NCBI RefSeq assembly: GCF_900185725.1
Contig: NZ_FYAU01000016.1
Coordinates: 305,639 to 369,638, forward strand
DNA from: Stappia sp. TSB10P1A
Lineage (GTDB): Bacteria; Pseudomonadota; Alphaproteobacteria; Rhizobiales; Stappiaceae
Direction of reading: 5' to 3'
DNA length: 64,000 bases
Shown here: positions 26,479 to 35,477 of the stretch, piece after piece
Position numbering within the stretch: the stretch's first letter is position 1
Layout: each line of letters begins with the position of its first letter
Notes under the pieces: model-generated
What the model was told of the DNA's origin: nothing
The model's database searches: none
What the model saw: the letters and a program-made list of their open reading frames with translations, nothing else
Position numbers and translations under genes: made by a program

Positions 26479-27405
26479 ATGCCAGATCAGGTAAGCGCGA
26501 AACCCAGGCGCAGCATCGGCGGATGGCTGCTGATCGCCCTGCCCTATTCCTGGCTGCTGTTCTTCTTCCTCGCGCCCTTCTTCATCGTCTTCAAGATCTC
26601 CCTGTCGGAGATCGCCGTGGCGATACCGCCCTATACGCCGACCTTCGACCCGGCCACCGGCTGGAGAGGGTTGGTGAAGATGCTCGGGGACCTGTCCTTC
26701 GAGAACTATGTCTGGCTGACCCGCGACTCCCTCTACTGGAAGTCCTATCTGTCGAGCGTGTCGATCGCCGCGGTGTCGACCCTGATCACCCTGGTGGTCG
26801 GCTTTCCGATCGCCTATGGCATGGCCCGCGCGCCGACCGAGTGGCGCACCACCTTGCTGATGCTCGTCATCCTGCCGTTCTGGACCAGCTTCCTGATCCG
26901 CGTCTATGCCTGGATCGGCATCCTGAAGAACGAGGGCCTGCTCAACCAGTTTCTCATGTGGCTCGGGCTGATCGACCAGCCGATGACGATCCTCAACACC
27001 AATATCGCCGTCTATATCGGCATCGTCTATTCCTACCTACCCTTCCTGGTGCTGCCGCTCTACGCCAACCTGGAGAAGATGGACGCCAGCCTGCTGGAGG
27101 CGGCGGCCGACCTCGGCTGCCCGCCCTGGCGCAGCTTCTGGACGATCACCGTGCCGCTGGCGATCCCCGGCGTCATCGCCGGCTGCTTCCTGGTCTTCAT
27201 TCCGGCTGTCGGCGAGTTCGTCATCCCCGACCTGCTCGGCGGATCGGAGACCCTGATGATCGGCAAGACCCTGTGGACGGAGTTCTTCACCAATCGCGAC
27301 TGGCCGGTTTCCTCGGCCGTCGCCGTCATTCTGCTGCTGATCCTGGTGGTGCCGATCGTGCTCTTCCAGAACCAACAGCAGAAAGCCGCGGAGAAGGGCC
27401 TGTGA
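26479..27405 (+). CDS. potH: Polyamine ABC transporter permease
   Basis: 308 residues with six predicted membrane segments, the first at SIGGWLLIALPYSWLLFFFL. The EAA-like ATPase contact loop is LEAAADLGCPPWRSFWTITVPLAIPG (about 209-234). The ATG at 26479 follows GGGGAGG. It pairs with PotI to make the membrane channel, with 46 bp to potG and 49 bp to potI. Confidence 0.93.
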   Translation: MPDQVSAKPRRSIGGWLLIALPYSWLLFFFLAPFFIVFKISLSEIAVAIPPYTPTFDPATGWRGLVKMLGDLSFENYVWLTRDSLYWKSYLSSVSIAAVSTLITLVVGFPIAYGMARAPTEWRTTLLMLVILPFWTSFLIRVYAWIGILKNEGLLNQFLMWLGLIDQPMTILNTNIAVYIGIVYSYLPFLVLPLYANLEKMDASLLEAAADLGCPPWRSFWTITVPLAIPGVIAGCFLVFIPAVGEFVIPDLLGGSETLMIGKTLWTEFFTNRDWPVSSAVAVILLLILVVPIVLFQNQQQKAAEKGL

Positions 27406-27454
27406 GCGCCCGACCGACAGGACCGGACGGGGCCGGAAAGCGCGGGGGAGCACG

Positions 27455-28276
27455 ATGAGACAGGGACCGAGCTGGTTCAACATCACGTCGCTGGTGCTGG
27501 GATTCTCGTTCCTGTACCTGCCGATCGTGCTGCTGGTGATCTACTCCTTCAACGCCTCGCGGCTGGTCACCGTCTGGGGCGGTTTCTCGACGCAGTGGTA
27601 TGTGTCGCTGTTCAACAACCAGCAGCTCCTCGACGCCGCCTGGGTGACCGTACGGGTCGCCTTCGCCTCGGCGAGCATCGCGACCGTGCTCGGGACCCTC
27701 GCCGCGCTGGTGCTGGTGCGCTCGGGACGCTTCGCCGGCAGGAGCCTGTTCTCCGGCATGGTCTATGCGCCGCTGGTGATGCCGGAGGTGATCCTGGGCC
27801 TGTCCCTGCTGCTGCTCTTCGTCGCCATCGACCAGGCCCGCGGCTTCTGGACGATCATCATCGCCCATACCACTTTCGCAATGTGCTACGTCGCCGTCGT
27901 CGTGCAGTCGCGGCTCGCCGGCTTCGACACCTCGCTCGAGGAAGCCGCGCAGGATCTCGGCTGCCCGCCGGTGCGCACCTTCTTCTCGATCACCCTGCCG
28001 ATCATCCTGCCGGGCGTCGTCGCCGGCTGGATGCTGGCCTTCACCCTGTCGCTGGACGACCTCGTCATCGCCAGCTTCACCACGGGTCCGGAGGCCACCA
28101 CCCTGCCGATGAAGATCTATTCGCAGGTGCGTCTCGGGGTGACGCCGGAGATCAACGCGGTCTGCACGATCCTGGTCGGCGTGGTGACGGTGGTGGTGAT
28201 CTTCACCTCGCTGATCACCAAGCGGCGGGAGATGCAGCGCCAGCAGGACATGCGCCGGGCCGAAGCCCAGGGCTGA
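27455..28276 (+). CDS. potI: Polyamine ABC transporter permease
   Basis: 273 residues, six membrane segments, and the EAA loop LEEAAQDLGCPPVRTFFSITLPIILPG (about 161-186). The ATG at 27455 has GGGGGAG upstream. It is the last gene of the rightward polyamine cluster and converges with the AsmA-like gene 39 bp away. The C-terminus is charged and cytoplasmic (TKRREMQRQQDMRRAEAQG). Confidence 0.93.
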   Translation: MRQGPSWFNITSLVLGFSFLYLPIVLLVIYSFNASRLVTVWGGFSTQWYVSLFNNQQLLDAAWVTVRVAFASASIATVLGTLAALVLVRSGRFAGRSLFSGMVYAPLVMPEVILGLSLLLLFVAIDQARGFWTIIIAHTTFAMCYVAVVVQSRLAGFDTSLEEAAQDLGCPPVRTFFSITLPIILPGVVAGWMLAFTLSLDDLVIASFTTGPEATTLPMKIYSQVRLGVTPEINAVCTILVGVVTVVVIFTSLITKRREMQRQQDMRRAEAQG

Positions 28277-28315
28277 GCGCGGCCGGCCTCTAAAAATGCA
28301 AGTGTCGCAACGACT

Positions 28316-30115
28316 TCAGCGCTGCGACGGCGAGCCGACGCCGGTGAGATCAGGCAGCAGGCTCGGCTGCGCCAGGGTGCCGCGCACCAGCACGGGCATG
28401 CCAGCCTCGGCAATCGCCGCCGCATCCGGCTGCGTGCCGGCCAGGCGCGGCGCCAGCCGGCCGCGCAGCGAAAGGGCCAGATCCGTCAAGGACATGCGGC
28501 CACCGGCCTGGAGCACCTGCTGCCCGGTCAGCACCTCGACCTCCGCCAGCCGCAGGTCTCCCTCCTCGACCCTCGCCTTCGCCGACAGCCGCTCGACCAC
28601 CAGCGGCGTGGCGCCGGAACCAGGGCCCGACCCGGAGCTGGAGCCGCTCGCCGCCTGGCCGTCCGAAAGCAGCCGGCCCAGCACCTCTCCCCCGGCGGGG
28701 AAGCTCGCCTTCTCCAGTGCCAGTTCGACCTCGCCCCCGGCGGAGGCGAGGATCGCGGCCAGGGTTTCTCCCCGCCCCGAGCGATCGATACGCAGGCTCA
28801 ACCGGCCCGTATCAGGCAGGGAAACCCTTGCAAAGCCAGTCAGTTGGCGGGTATCGACCGCCTCCACGACGACATTTGCCGAGAAGTCGAAATCCTCGCC
28901 GCCGCCGCCGACCGGTTTCAGCCGGGCCGCGCCGTCGAGCACACCGCCGGCAACCATGGTTTCGCTGAGGTCGACCGTCAAATCCCCGTCGCGCAGCAAC
29001 AGCGAGATCGCGCTCGGCCCGCCGGACAGGCCCGCCGTGACGAATTTCGCCGTCGACAGGCGAAGATCGATATCGCCGGCCCGCAGAAACCCGGCGAGCG
29101 GCCGCTGTCGCAGGCTGTTGGCCCCCTTGTCCCCGGACGCGACGGCGAGACCGGCAATGCCCTGCAGCTCGCCGAGATAGGCGGATAAATCGAAGCTCTC
29201 GAAGGCAAGAGTTCCCTCAAGGCGCGGCCGCTTCTCGCCGAGTTCGAAGCCGAGGCGCCCTTCGCCGACATTGCCGTCGAGTTCGAGCCTCGCCGTGTCG
29301 AGCACGAGGCGCGACAGATCGACCGCCCCCTGGCCGCCGATCCGCAACGCGCCGAAACTCGCCTCGCCGACCAGTGCCCGGCCGAAACGGATCGACAACC
29401 CCCTGAAATCGCTGGTGCTGAATTCGAAGGTCCCCTCGAGGCGCGCCGCGTCCGGATTGCGCAGGGCGCCGTTCATCCGGAACGCGGCAAGGGGCGAGGC
29501 GATCGACACCGCCACCGGCCCGCTGGCGCGGCCGGTCAGGGTTCCGCGGTTTCCAAGGCTGGCGCTGAACTCGACCTTCTGGTCGCCGGCCATCAGCGAC
29601 CCGCGGATAGAGCCGCCCTCGACAGTGGGATTAAGGCGCAGGGAGAGATCGACCAGCCGGGGCTGCCGCGTGTCGCCCCAACTGACCTCTCCCCCGGCGA
29701 TCGCGACCTGCGCCTCGATCAGCCGCGTCAGGTCCTCGCCAAGCCCGGCAAGGCTTGCCGGCGCGAGGTCCAGGCCATCGAAATGAAGCCGCGCGCCTTC
29801 CAAAAGATGAGACGACAGAAGGACTTCGCCGAAGAACAGGCGTGCCGGCTCGATGTTTGACACCAGCCGATCCGCCTCCACGGCCCACCGGCCGTCCCGG
29901 CCTTCCAGGCGCAGGTCCTCGATCACCAGAGAGGGGCCGTGGAGCAAGGAAATCCTCGGCGCGGCGGCCAGATGGACCGTTCCGCCGAAATGCGAGGACA
30001 ACATCGCCTCGACACGCTCGCGCGACACCTCGCGGGCGATCAGCAGATAGGCGGACAAGCCGGCCGCCGAGGCGAGGACAAATGCCGCAGTGAGGATCGC
30101 CAGCAGGCGCTTCAT
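28316..30115 (-). CDS. AsmA family protein, probable envelope lipid-transport/biogenesis factor
   Basis: 599 residues from the ATG at 30115, which places one signal anchor at the N-terminus (KRLLAILTAAFVLASAAGLSAYLL, about 2-25). The rest is a long periplasmic beta-rich region typical of AsmA/TamB-like proteins (ISLLHGPSLVIEDLRLEGRDGRW, RLHFDGLDLAPASLAGL, FSTSDFRGLSIRFGRA, and an AsmA_2-like C-terminus with SLSLRGRLAP). Such proteins are inner-membrane anchored, span the periplasm and are linked to phospholipid traffic and outer-membrane assembly. It is monocistronic and diverges from the CoA-transferase genes. The C-terminus ends in SGSSSGSGPGSG-linked segments and a short LTG tail. Confidence 0.82.
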   Translation of the reverse strand: MKRLLAILTAAFVLASAAGLSAYLLIAREVSRERVEAMLSSHFGGTVHLAAAPRISLLHGPSLVIEDLRLEGRDGRWAVEADRLVSNIEPARLFFGEVLLSSHLLEGARLHFDGLDLAPASLAGLGEDLTRLIEAQVAIAGGEVSWGDTRQPRLVDLSLRLNPTVEGGSIRGSLMAGDQKVEFSASLGNRGTLTGRASGPVAVSIASPLAAFRMNGALRNPDAARLEGTFEFSTSDFRGLSIRFGRALVGEASFGALRIGGQGAVDLSRLVLDTARLELDGNVGEGRLGFELGEKRPRLEGTLAFESFDLSAYLGELQGIAGLAVASGDKGANSLRQRPLAGFLRAGDIDLRLSTAKFVTAGLSGGPSAISLLLRDGDLTVDLSETMVAGGVLDGAARLKPVGGGGEDFDFSANVVVEAVDTRQLTGFARVSLPDTGRLSLRIDRSGRGETLAAILASAGGEVELALEKASFPAGGEVLGRLLSDGQAASGSSSGSGPGSGATPLVVERLSAKARVEEGDLRLAEVEVLTGQQVLQAGGRMSLTDLALSLRGRLAPRLAGTQPDAAAIAEAGMPVLVRGTLAQPSLLPDLTGVGSPSQR

Positions 30116-30159
30116 GACCAGATCCGACCGGCGCCCCGACTGCGCCGTGTTGACTTCTC

Positions 30160-30210
30160 GCGGCGCTGCATCGCGCCGCGTTGCCTTCCTGCGGCGCTGC
30201 ATCGCGCCGC
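30160..30210. repeat. Two direct copies of a 20-bp hairpin sequence upstream of asmA-like gene
   Basis: GCGGCGCTGCATCGCGCCGC occurs at 30160-30179 and again at 30191-30210, 31 bp apart. Each copy can form a 7-bp stem GCGGCGC/GCGCCGC with a TGCATC loop. They lie 45-95 bp before the asmA-like start inside the 301-bp divergent region 30116-30416, where no other element was recognised apart from the duplicated ribosome site of the CoA-transferase gene. Confidence 0.6.
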
Positions 30211-30416
30211 CCTGACAACCGGGATAGGGGGTCGGCGCGAGCCGTTCAAGACGAAACCGGCACAAATCCCGGACAAGATGGATGATGCTTGAGATAACAG
30301 GGCAAGGACGGTATCACAGGTCGCCTGACGAACGGTTCATGTTGGCTGCCGGCCCACGGTTACCGGGCCGTCCCGCATGGCCTGTTGCGAGGAGACGCGG
30401 ATGCGAGGAGACGCCC

Positions 30417-31112
30417 ATGAATAAGGTATACCCCAGCGCGGACGCCGCGCTTGCGGGACTGACGTTTGACGGCATGACCGTGATGGCCGGCGGGTTCGGC
30501 CTCTGCGGCATCCCCGAGAACCTGATCACGGCGCTGCGCGACAGCGGCGCGAAGAACATCACGGCGATCTCCAACAATGCCGGCGTCGACGATTTCGGGC
30601 TCGGCCTGCTGCTGCAAACCCGCCAGATCAGCAAGATGATCTCCTCCTATGTCGGCGAGAACGCCACGTTCGAGCGCCAGTACCTGAACGGCGAACTCGC
30701 GCTGGAATTCAACCCGCAAGGGACCCTCGCCGAGCGCATCCGCGCCGGCGGCGCCGGCATTCCCGGCTTCTACACCAAGACCGGCGTCGGCACGCTGATC
30801 GCGGAGGGCAAGGAGCACAAGGAGTTCAACGGCGAGACGTATATCCTGGAGACCGGACTGGTCGCCGACGTGTCGCTGGTGAAGGCCTGGAAGGCGGATA
30901 AGGAAGGCAACCTGATCTACCGGAAGACCGCGCGGAACTTCAATCCGATGATGGCGACCGCCGGCAAGGTCACCCTGGTCGAGGTGGAGGAAATCGTCGA
31001 GATCGGCGATCTCGATCCGGACGCTATCCACACGCCGGGCATCTTCGTCGACCGCATCATTCTCGGCCAGCACGAGAAGCGGATCGAGAAGCGCACCACC
31101 CGCGCCGCCTGA
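30417..31112 (+). CDS. scoA: 3-oxoacid CoA-transferase subunit A
   Basis: 231 residues from the ATG at 30417, which starts the family-typical [12 protein letters not shown] and has GAGGAG upstream. Motifs: [21 protein letters not shown], the subunit A signature [33 protein letters not shown], and [16 protein letters not shown]. Together with subunit B it moves CoA from succinyl-CoA to acetoacetate or a related 3-oxo acid, which fits an organism storing PHB (phasins in this window). The promoter-proximal region has a duplicated Shine-Dalgarno sequence and an 8-codon upstream frame. Confidence 0.95.
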   Translation: MNKVYPSADAALAGLTFDGMTVMAGGFGLCGIPENLITALRDSGAKNITAISNNAGVDDFGLGLLLQTRQISKMISSYVGENATFERQYLNGELALEFNPQGTLAERIRAGGAGIPGFYTKTGVGTLIAEGKEHKEFNGETYILETGLVADVSLVKAWKADKEGNLIYRKTARNFNPMMATAGKVTLVEVEEIVEIGDLDPDAIHTPGIFVDRIILGQHEKRIEKRTTRAA

Positions 31113-31129
31113 GGACAAGGGAGAACAAG

Positions 31130-31765
31130 ATGGCCTGGACTCGCGACGAAATGGCCCAGCGGGCGGCGCAGGAACTGGAGGATGGTTTCTACGTCAATCT
31201 CGGGATCGGCATCCCGACGCTGGTCTCCAACTACATCCCCGAGGGCGTCCACGTGACGCTGCAGTCGGAAAACGGCATGCTCGGCATGGGCCCGTTCCCG
31301 ACCGAGAACGAGGTCGATCCCGACCTGATCAACGCCGGCAAGCAGACCATCACCGAACTGCCGCAGACGAGCTATTTCTCGTCCGCCGACAGTTTCGGCA
31401 TGATCCGCGGCGGCCATATCGACCTGTCGATCCTTGGCGCGATGGAGGTTTCCGAGAAGGGCGACCTCGCCAACTGGATGATCCCGGGCAAGATGGTCAA
31501 GGGCATGGGCGGCGCCATGGACCTGGTCGCCGGCGTCAAGCGCGTCGTGGTGATCATGGACCACACGTCCAAGGCCGGCGAACCGAAGCTGCTGCCCGAA
31601 TGCACCCTGCCGCTGACCGGCGTCCACTGCGTGCACCGGATCATCACCAATCTCGGCGTCTTCGACGTGACCGGGGATGGGCTCGTTCTGGTTGAGCTGG
31701 CCAAGGACGTGACCGTGGACGAGGTCAAGGCGAGCACGACGGCCAAGCTGACCGTTCCGGCCTGA
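31130..31765 (+). CDS. scoB: 3-oxoacid CoA-transferase subunit B
   Basis: 211 residues, 17 bp after scoA. The catalytic glutamate is E47 in [15 protein letters not shown], which forms the enzyme-CoA thioester. Other family blocks: [18 protein letters not shown] and [40 protein letters not shown]. It forms an A2B2 enzyme with ScoA. A strong intrinsic terminator follows at 31792. Confidence 0.95.
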   Translation: MAWTRDEMAQRAAQELEDGFYVNLGIGIPTLVSNYIPEGVHVTLQSENGMLGMGPFPTENEVDPDLINAGKQTITELPQTSYFSSADSFGMIRGGHIDLSILGAMEVSEKGDLANWMIPGKMVKGMGGAMDLVAGVKRVVVIMDHTSKAGEPKLLPECTLPLTGVHCVHRIITNLGVFDVTGDGLVLVELAKDVTVDEVKASTTAKLTVPA

Positions 31766-31791
31766 CGGCCCGGCTAAACATACAACCTGAC

Positions 31792-31818
31792 GGCGAACGG
31801 GGCGACCCGTTCGCCTTT
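31792..31818 (+). terminator. Intrinsic terminator of the scoAB operon
   Basis: Perfect 10-bp stem GGCGAACGGG/CCCGTTCGCC with GCGA tetraloop, followed by TTT. It begins 27 bp after the scoB stop. Confidence 0.75.
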
Positions 31819-32037
31819 CCCCGCCGGCACCCAGGCCGGCGCGCGGGGATATCGACGCTGCGGAAGATCGCGCGTCGCTCTCAAAAATTGCGCGGAATTT
31901 TGCAAAAAATCGCTCCAAATCGGCGAAAATTTGCGTTCGTCGCAGCAAGTCCGGTTTTCCGGTCCTGCCGCCTCGACGCGCGTCGCGACACCTGACATTT
32001 GGACGCACCATGGGCAGGCGCGCCCAAACATCGATTC

Positions 32038-32056
32038 GGTAAACGCTTCGTTTACC
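32038..32056. promoter_or_regulatory. Inverted repeat upstream of the diguanylate cyclase gene
   Basis: GGTAAACG-CTT-CGTTTACC is a perfect 8-bp inverted repeat with a 3-bp spacer, 49-67 bp before the start codon at 32105, which suits an operator. The rest of the 339-bp gap 31766-32104 holds the scoB terminator and an A/T-rich stretch (31885-31940) but no recognised gene. Confidence 0.5.
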
Positions 32057-32104
32057 CCCGCCAATCAATGATCCGCCACCTGGAAGTGATTTGGATCAGT
32101 CGAT

Positions 32105-33358
32105 ATGGGACAAGTTCTGCTTGTAGAGGACGCCTCGTTCTTCGAACGCGTCATTCGTCGTCAACTGAGCTCCATCCACGGGCTGAAGGTCGTCTCCGCG
32201 ACCAACCGCGCCGAGGCCGAGGCGCTGCTGGCCCAACCCGGTTTCAGACCGCTGGTGGCGCTGGTCGACCTGACCCTGCCGGACGCGCCGGACGGCGAAA
32301 TCGTCGATGTGACGCTGAACGCCAAGCTGCCCACCATCGTCTTTTCCGGCCGCTTCGACGAGGCCCTGCGCCATACGCTGCTCAACAAGGGCGTGGTCGA
32401 CTACATCCTGAAGGACAGTCCGGCGAGCCTGACCTATCTGACGGCGCTGGTGCAGCGGGTCTGCGCCAACCGCGAGATCGACGCGCTGGTCGTCGACGAC
32501 AGCCGGGTCGACACCGAAGTGATCTCCCGCCGCCTGTCGCTCTATCAATTGCGCGTCCACACCGCCTCAAGTCACGAGGCCGCCATCGAGATGCTCGGCA
32601 CGTTCGAGAACCTGCGGCTGGTGGTGCTCGACTATGTGATGCCGCGGGTCGACGGGTTCGAGGTGCTGCGCGCGGTGCGCGGCCGCTTCAGCATGAACGA
32701 GCTGGCGGTGATCGGCCTGTCCGGCAAGGCCGGCCCGGAAGTGATCGCCCGGTTCCTGAAGTCGGGCGCCAACGACTTCCTGTCGAAGTCCTGCACGCCG
32801 GAAGAGTTCATGCTGCGCATCTCGCAGAATCTCGACATGCTCGACCGGATCCAGACCCTGTCGAGCATGGCGCATCGCGATGCGCTGAGCGGCCTGTCCA
32901 ACCGCCATCATCTGTTCTCCGAAGGCACTGCGCTGTTCGATCGCGCCCGCCGCAGCGGCGAGGAAGTGGCGGTGGCGGCCATCGACATCGACACGTTCAA
33001 ATCCGTCAACGACCGCTTCGGCCACGAACAGGGCGACGAGCTGATCCGCCTGTTCGGCCAGATCGTGGAGGAACACCGCCCGCCCCGCGCCTTCCCGGCG
33101 CGGCTCGGCGGCGACGAGTTCTGCGTGCTGCTGCCCGGCCTGGCGGCGCCCGCCTGCCTCGACTTCATCGACAAGGTCCGCGAAGAGCTGGCGGAGCTGA
33201 CCGGAGAAGCCGGCCCGTTGCAGTCCCTCGGCCCCGTGACGATCAGCGTCGGCCTGTCGGGCGGAACGGAAGCCAACCTGCGCGCGGCCCTGCGGCTGGC
33301 CGATATGCGCCTCTACGAAGCCAAGCATGGCGGCCGCAACCGCACGGTCGCTTCCTGA
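32105..33358 (+). CDS. PleD-like diguanylate cyclase, two receiver domains plus GGDEF
   Basis: 417 residues: receiver 1 (1-118; acidic pair ED at 8-9, phospho-Asp D55), receiver 2 (126-245; D131/D132, phospho-Asp D176, SGKAGPEVIARFLKSGANDFLSK), and a GGDEF domain (255-417) with the intact active site RLGGDEFCVLL (GGDEF at 335-339). It should make c-di-GMP when phosphorylated and dimerised, as PleD does in the Caulobacter cell cycle. The RxxD inhibitory site normally five residues before GGDEF is missing (PPRA instead), so product inhibition is probably lost. The ribosome site is weak. An inverted repeat lies upstream. Confidence 0.88.
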   Translation: MGQVLLVEDASFFERVIRRQLSSIHGLKVVSATNRAEAEALLAQPGFRPLVALVDLTLPDAPDGEIVDVTLNAKLPTIVFSGRFDEALRHTLLNKGVVDYILKDSPASLTYLTALVQRVCANREIDALVVDDSRVDTEVISRRLSLYQLRVHTASSHEAAIEMLGTFENLRLVVLDYVMPRVDGFEVLRAVRGRFSMNELAVIGLSGKAGPEVIARFLKSGANDFLSKSCTPEEFMLRISQNLDMLDRIQTLSSMAHRDALSGLSNRHHLFSEGTALFDRARRSGEEVAVAAIDIDTFKSVNDRFGHEQGDELIRLFGQIVEEHRPPRAFPARLGGDEFCVLLPGLAAPACLDFIDKVREELAELTGEAGPLQSLGPVTISVGLSGGTEANLRAALRLADMRLYEAKHGGRNRTVAS

Positions 33359-33373
33359 CCGGATCACCCGCGC

Positions 33374-34822
33374 TCAGCCGTGGTTGATGACAATCGTTTT
33401 CAGTGCCGAGAATTCCCGTAAGGCCTCGAAGCCCTTTTCCCGTCCGTGGCCCGATTTCTTGAACCCGCCGAACGGCAGTTCGACACCGCCACCGGCCCCG
33501 TAGCCATTGACGAAGACCTGACCCGAGCGCACCGCCCGCGCCACCCGCATCGCCCGCGCGCCGTCGCGCGTCCACACGCCGGCGACCAGCCCGTAGTCGG
33601 TGGCATTGGCGATCCTCACCGCCTCGGCTTCGTCCCGGAACGGGATCACCGCCAGCACCGGCCCGAACACCTCCTCGCGGGCAAGGCGCGCCTCCAGCGG
33701 CACCGGCCCGAACACCCGGGCGGGAACGTAATATCCGCCGGGGGCGCTGGCCGGGGCAATGGTGCCTTGCGCGATCAGCGGCACGCCCGCCCGCTCCGCC
33801 TCCTCGGCAAAGGCGGCGACGCGACGGGCCTGGCCGGCATTGATCAGCGGGCCGAGGTCGAGGTCCTGATCGTGCGGACCGCTGACCAGCGCGCGGAACC
33901 CGTGCCGCAGCCGCTCGGTGACCTTGTCGAGATGGCTCGCCTCGACGAGCAGCCGGCTGCCGGCGGAGCAGGTCTGGCCGCAATTCTGGATGATCGCGTT
34001 GACGATGACCGGCAGCGCCGCGTCGAGATCCGCGTCGGCGAACAGGATCTGCGGCGACTTGCCGCCAAGCTCCAGCGTGCAGCCGATATGATTGCGCGCC
34101 GCCGCCATCTGGATCAGCGTGCCGACCTCGGGCGAGCCGGTGAAGGTCAGGAAATCGAGGCCGGGATGGTTGGCCAGCGCCGCGCCCGCCTCCTCGCCAT
34201 GGCCGGTGACGACATTCCAGGCACCGGCCGGCAGGCCGGCCTCCAGCGCCAGTTCGGCGATCCTGAGCACCGACAGGCAGGCATCCTCCGCCGGCTTCAT
34301 CACCACCGTGTTGCCCATGGCGAGCGCCGCGCCGGCCACCCGCGCCATGATCTGCGCCGGGTAGTTCCACGGCACGATCGAGCCGACCACCCCGTGCGGC
34401 TCGCGGAAGGTCATGGCGGCAAAGCCGGCCTGGACCGGCAGGGTCTCGCCGGTGATCTTGTCGGCGGCCCCGCCATAGAATTCGAAATAGCGGGCGGCCG
34501 CGACGATGTCGGCGCGCCCCTGGCGCAGCGGCTTGCCGGTGTCGCGCGATTCCAGCGCGGCCAGTTCGTCCTCATGCGCGCGGATCAGCTCGGCGATGCG
34601 CGACAGGATGCGGCCGCGCTCCACCGCCGGACGCACCGCCCAGCCGCCGTCCGCGAAGGCGCGGCGGGCGGCGACCACCGCGCGCCCGACATCGGCGGCA
34701 TCGCAGCGCGGGATCGTCGCGAAGGCCTTGCCGTCGCTGGGAGAGAGCATCTCGATGCGCCCGCCGGCGACCGCCGCCGTCAGCCTGCCGTCGATCACCG
34801 CCTCGAAGTGACGCAGGTCCAT
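33374..34822 (-). CDS. NAD(P)-dependent aldehyde dehydrogenase, betaine/aminoaldehyde type
   Basis: 482 residues with all catalytic residues: N153 in VPWNYPAQ, E251 in CTLELGGKSPQ and the nucleophile C285 in QNCGQTCSAGSRLL. The C-terminal block FVNGYGAGGGVELPFGGFKKSGHGREKG resembles betaine-aldehyde and gamma-aminobutyraldehyde dehydrogenases. It may complete oxidation of aminoaldehydes made by the polyamine module about 5 kb away, but it is not in that operon, so this is inference. It converges with the diguanylate cyclase gene. Confidence 0.88.
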   Translation of the reverse strand: MDLRHFEAVIDGRLTAAVAGGRIEMLSPSDGKAFATIPRCDAADVGRAVVAARRAFADGGWAVRPAVERGRILSRIAELIRAHEDELAALESRDTGKPLRQGRADIVAAARYFEFYGGAADKITGETLPVQAGFAAMTFREPHGVVGSIVPWNYPAQIMARVAGAALAMGNTVVMKPAEDACLSVLRIAELALEAGLPAGAWNVVTGHGEEAGAALANHPGLDFLTFTGSPEVGTLIQMAAARNHIGCTLELGGKSPQILFADADLDAALPVIVNAIIQNCGQTCSAGSRLLVEASHLDKVTERLRHGFRALVSGPHDQDLDLGPLINAGQARRVAAFAEEAERAGVPLIAQGTIAPASAPGGYYVPARVFGPVPLEARLAREEVFGPVLAVIPFRDEAEAVRIANATDYGLVAGVWTRDGARAMRVARAVRSGQVFVNGYGAGGGVELPFGGFKKSGHGREKGFEALREFSALKTIVINHG

Positions 34823-35023
34823 GCCGTGCCCCTTTGATTTGTCATATCAATGGGTCCTGACCCTAGCGGATGACACGCGGGCCGACAATCGCCCGCCTTG
34901 CGTCGCGATGCCGCCCCGCATCGGGCGGGAGGGGGCGCCAGGGGCTATGCTAGCAAGGGTCTCACCGCGGCGGCAACACACAGACAGAGACGGCACATCT
35001 ACCGCAACTCAAGATTGTTTATT

Positions 35024-35070
35024 TTGGTTGTTTACCAAATTTTACTTATATGATAAGTTGCAATGCATTG
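35024..35070 (+). promoter_or_regulatory. AT-rich promoter region of the small secreted protein gene
   Basis: Candidate -35 TTGGTT (35024-35029) and -10 TATATG (35047-35052) are 17 nt apart. A perfect 10-bp palindrome CAATGCATTG (35061-35070) lies just downstream, and GGGAGG gives the ribosome site at about 35089. The patch 35010-35100 is strikingly AT-rich for this genome. Confidence 0.4.
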
Positions 35071-35099
35071 ATCATATATGTCTGTTTCGGGAGGATAAA

Positions 35100-35429
35100 A
35101 TGAGATTTTCTGTTCATCTTCTGGCCTCACTCGTAGCTCTCTCATTTTGTTTCGGCGCATCCGCTCAGCAAACCGATGAAACCGCACCAACTTCTTATTC
35201 TGTTCCACTGACTGACATCGACAATTCGACAGACACCCAAGACGGATCAGTGACCACATTAAGCGTGCGGGACTACATGGAATTCGTCCTCAACGAACCC
35301 TATTGCCAATATGGTACCGGCCCCTGCGGCGGATGGAACGCTACATTGCAGCGGTATTGTTCCCGCTCCGAGCGCGTCTGCCACCAGCCCGGCAGAACAA
35401 CTTGCCGCTGGGCTCGAAGCTGCAACTAA
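35100..35429 (+). CDS. Small secreted six-cysteine protein, unknown function
   Basis: 109 residues from the ATG at 35100, which follows GGGAGGATAAA. A clear signal peptide (RFSVHLLASLVALSFCFGA, cleavage after ASAQ near 23) precedes a short Thr/Asp-rich linker (24-55) and a basic C-terminal domain with six cysteines at 69, 76, 87, 94, 102 and 108 (spacing 6-10-6-7-5). This implies three disulfides in the periplasm or outside the cell. No family is recognised. Base composition is lower in GC than its neighbours, suggesting recent acquisition. It could be a small toxin, inhibitor or envelope peptide; none of these can be shown here. Confidence 0.6.
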   Translation: MRFSVHLLASLVALSFCFGASAQQTDETAPTSYSVPLTDIDNSTDTQDGSVTTLSVRDYMEFVLNEPYCQYGTGPCGGWNATLQRYCSRSERVCHQPGRTTCRWARSCN

Positions 35430-35477
35430 CGATCTCTCAATAAAAGGCAGCAGCCTGGTGAAGAGCAGCCGCCACAG

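Noticed and set aside
34821..35099. Long N-terminal extension of the small secreted protein
   Set aside because: The signal peptide and a GGGAGG ribosome site are at the internal ATG 35100.
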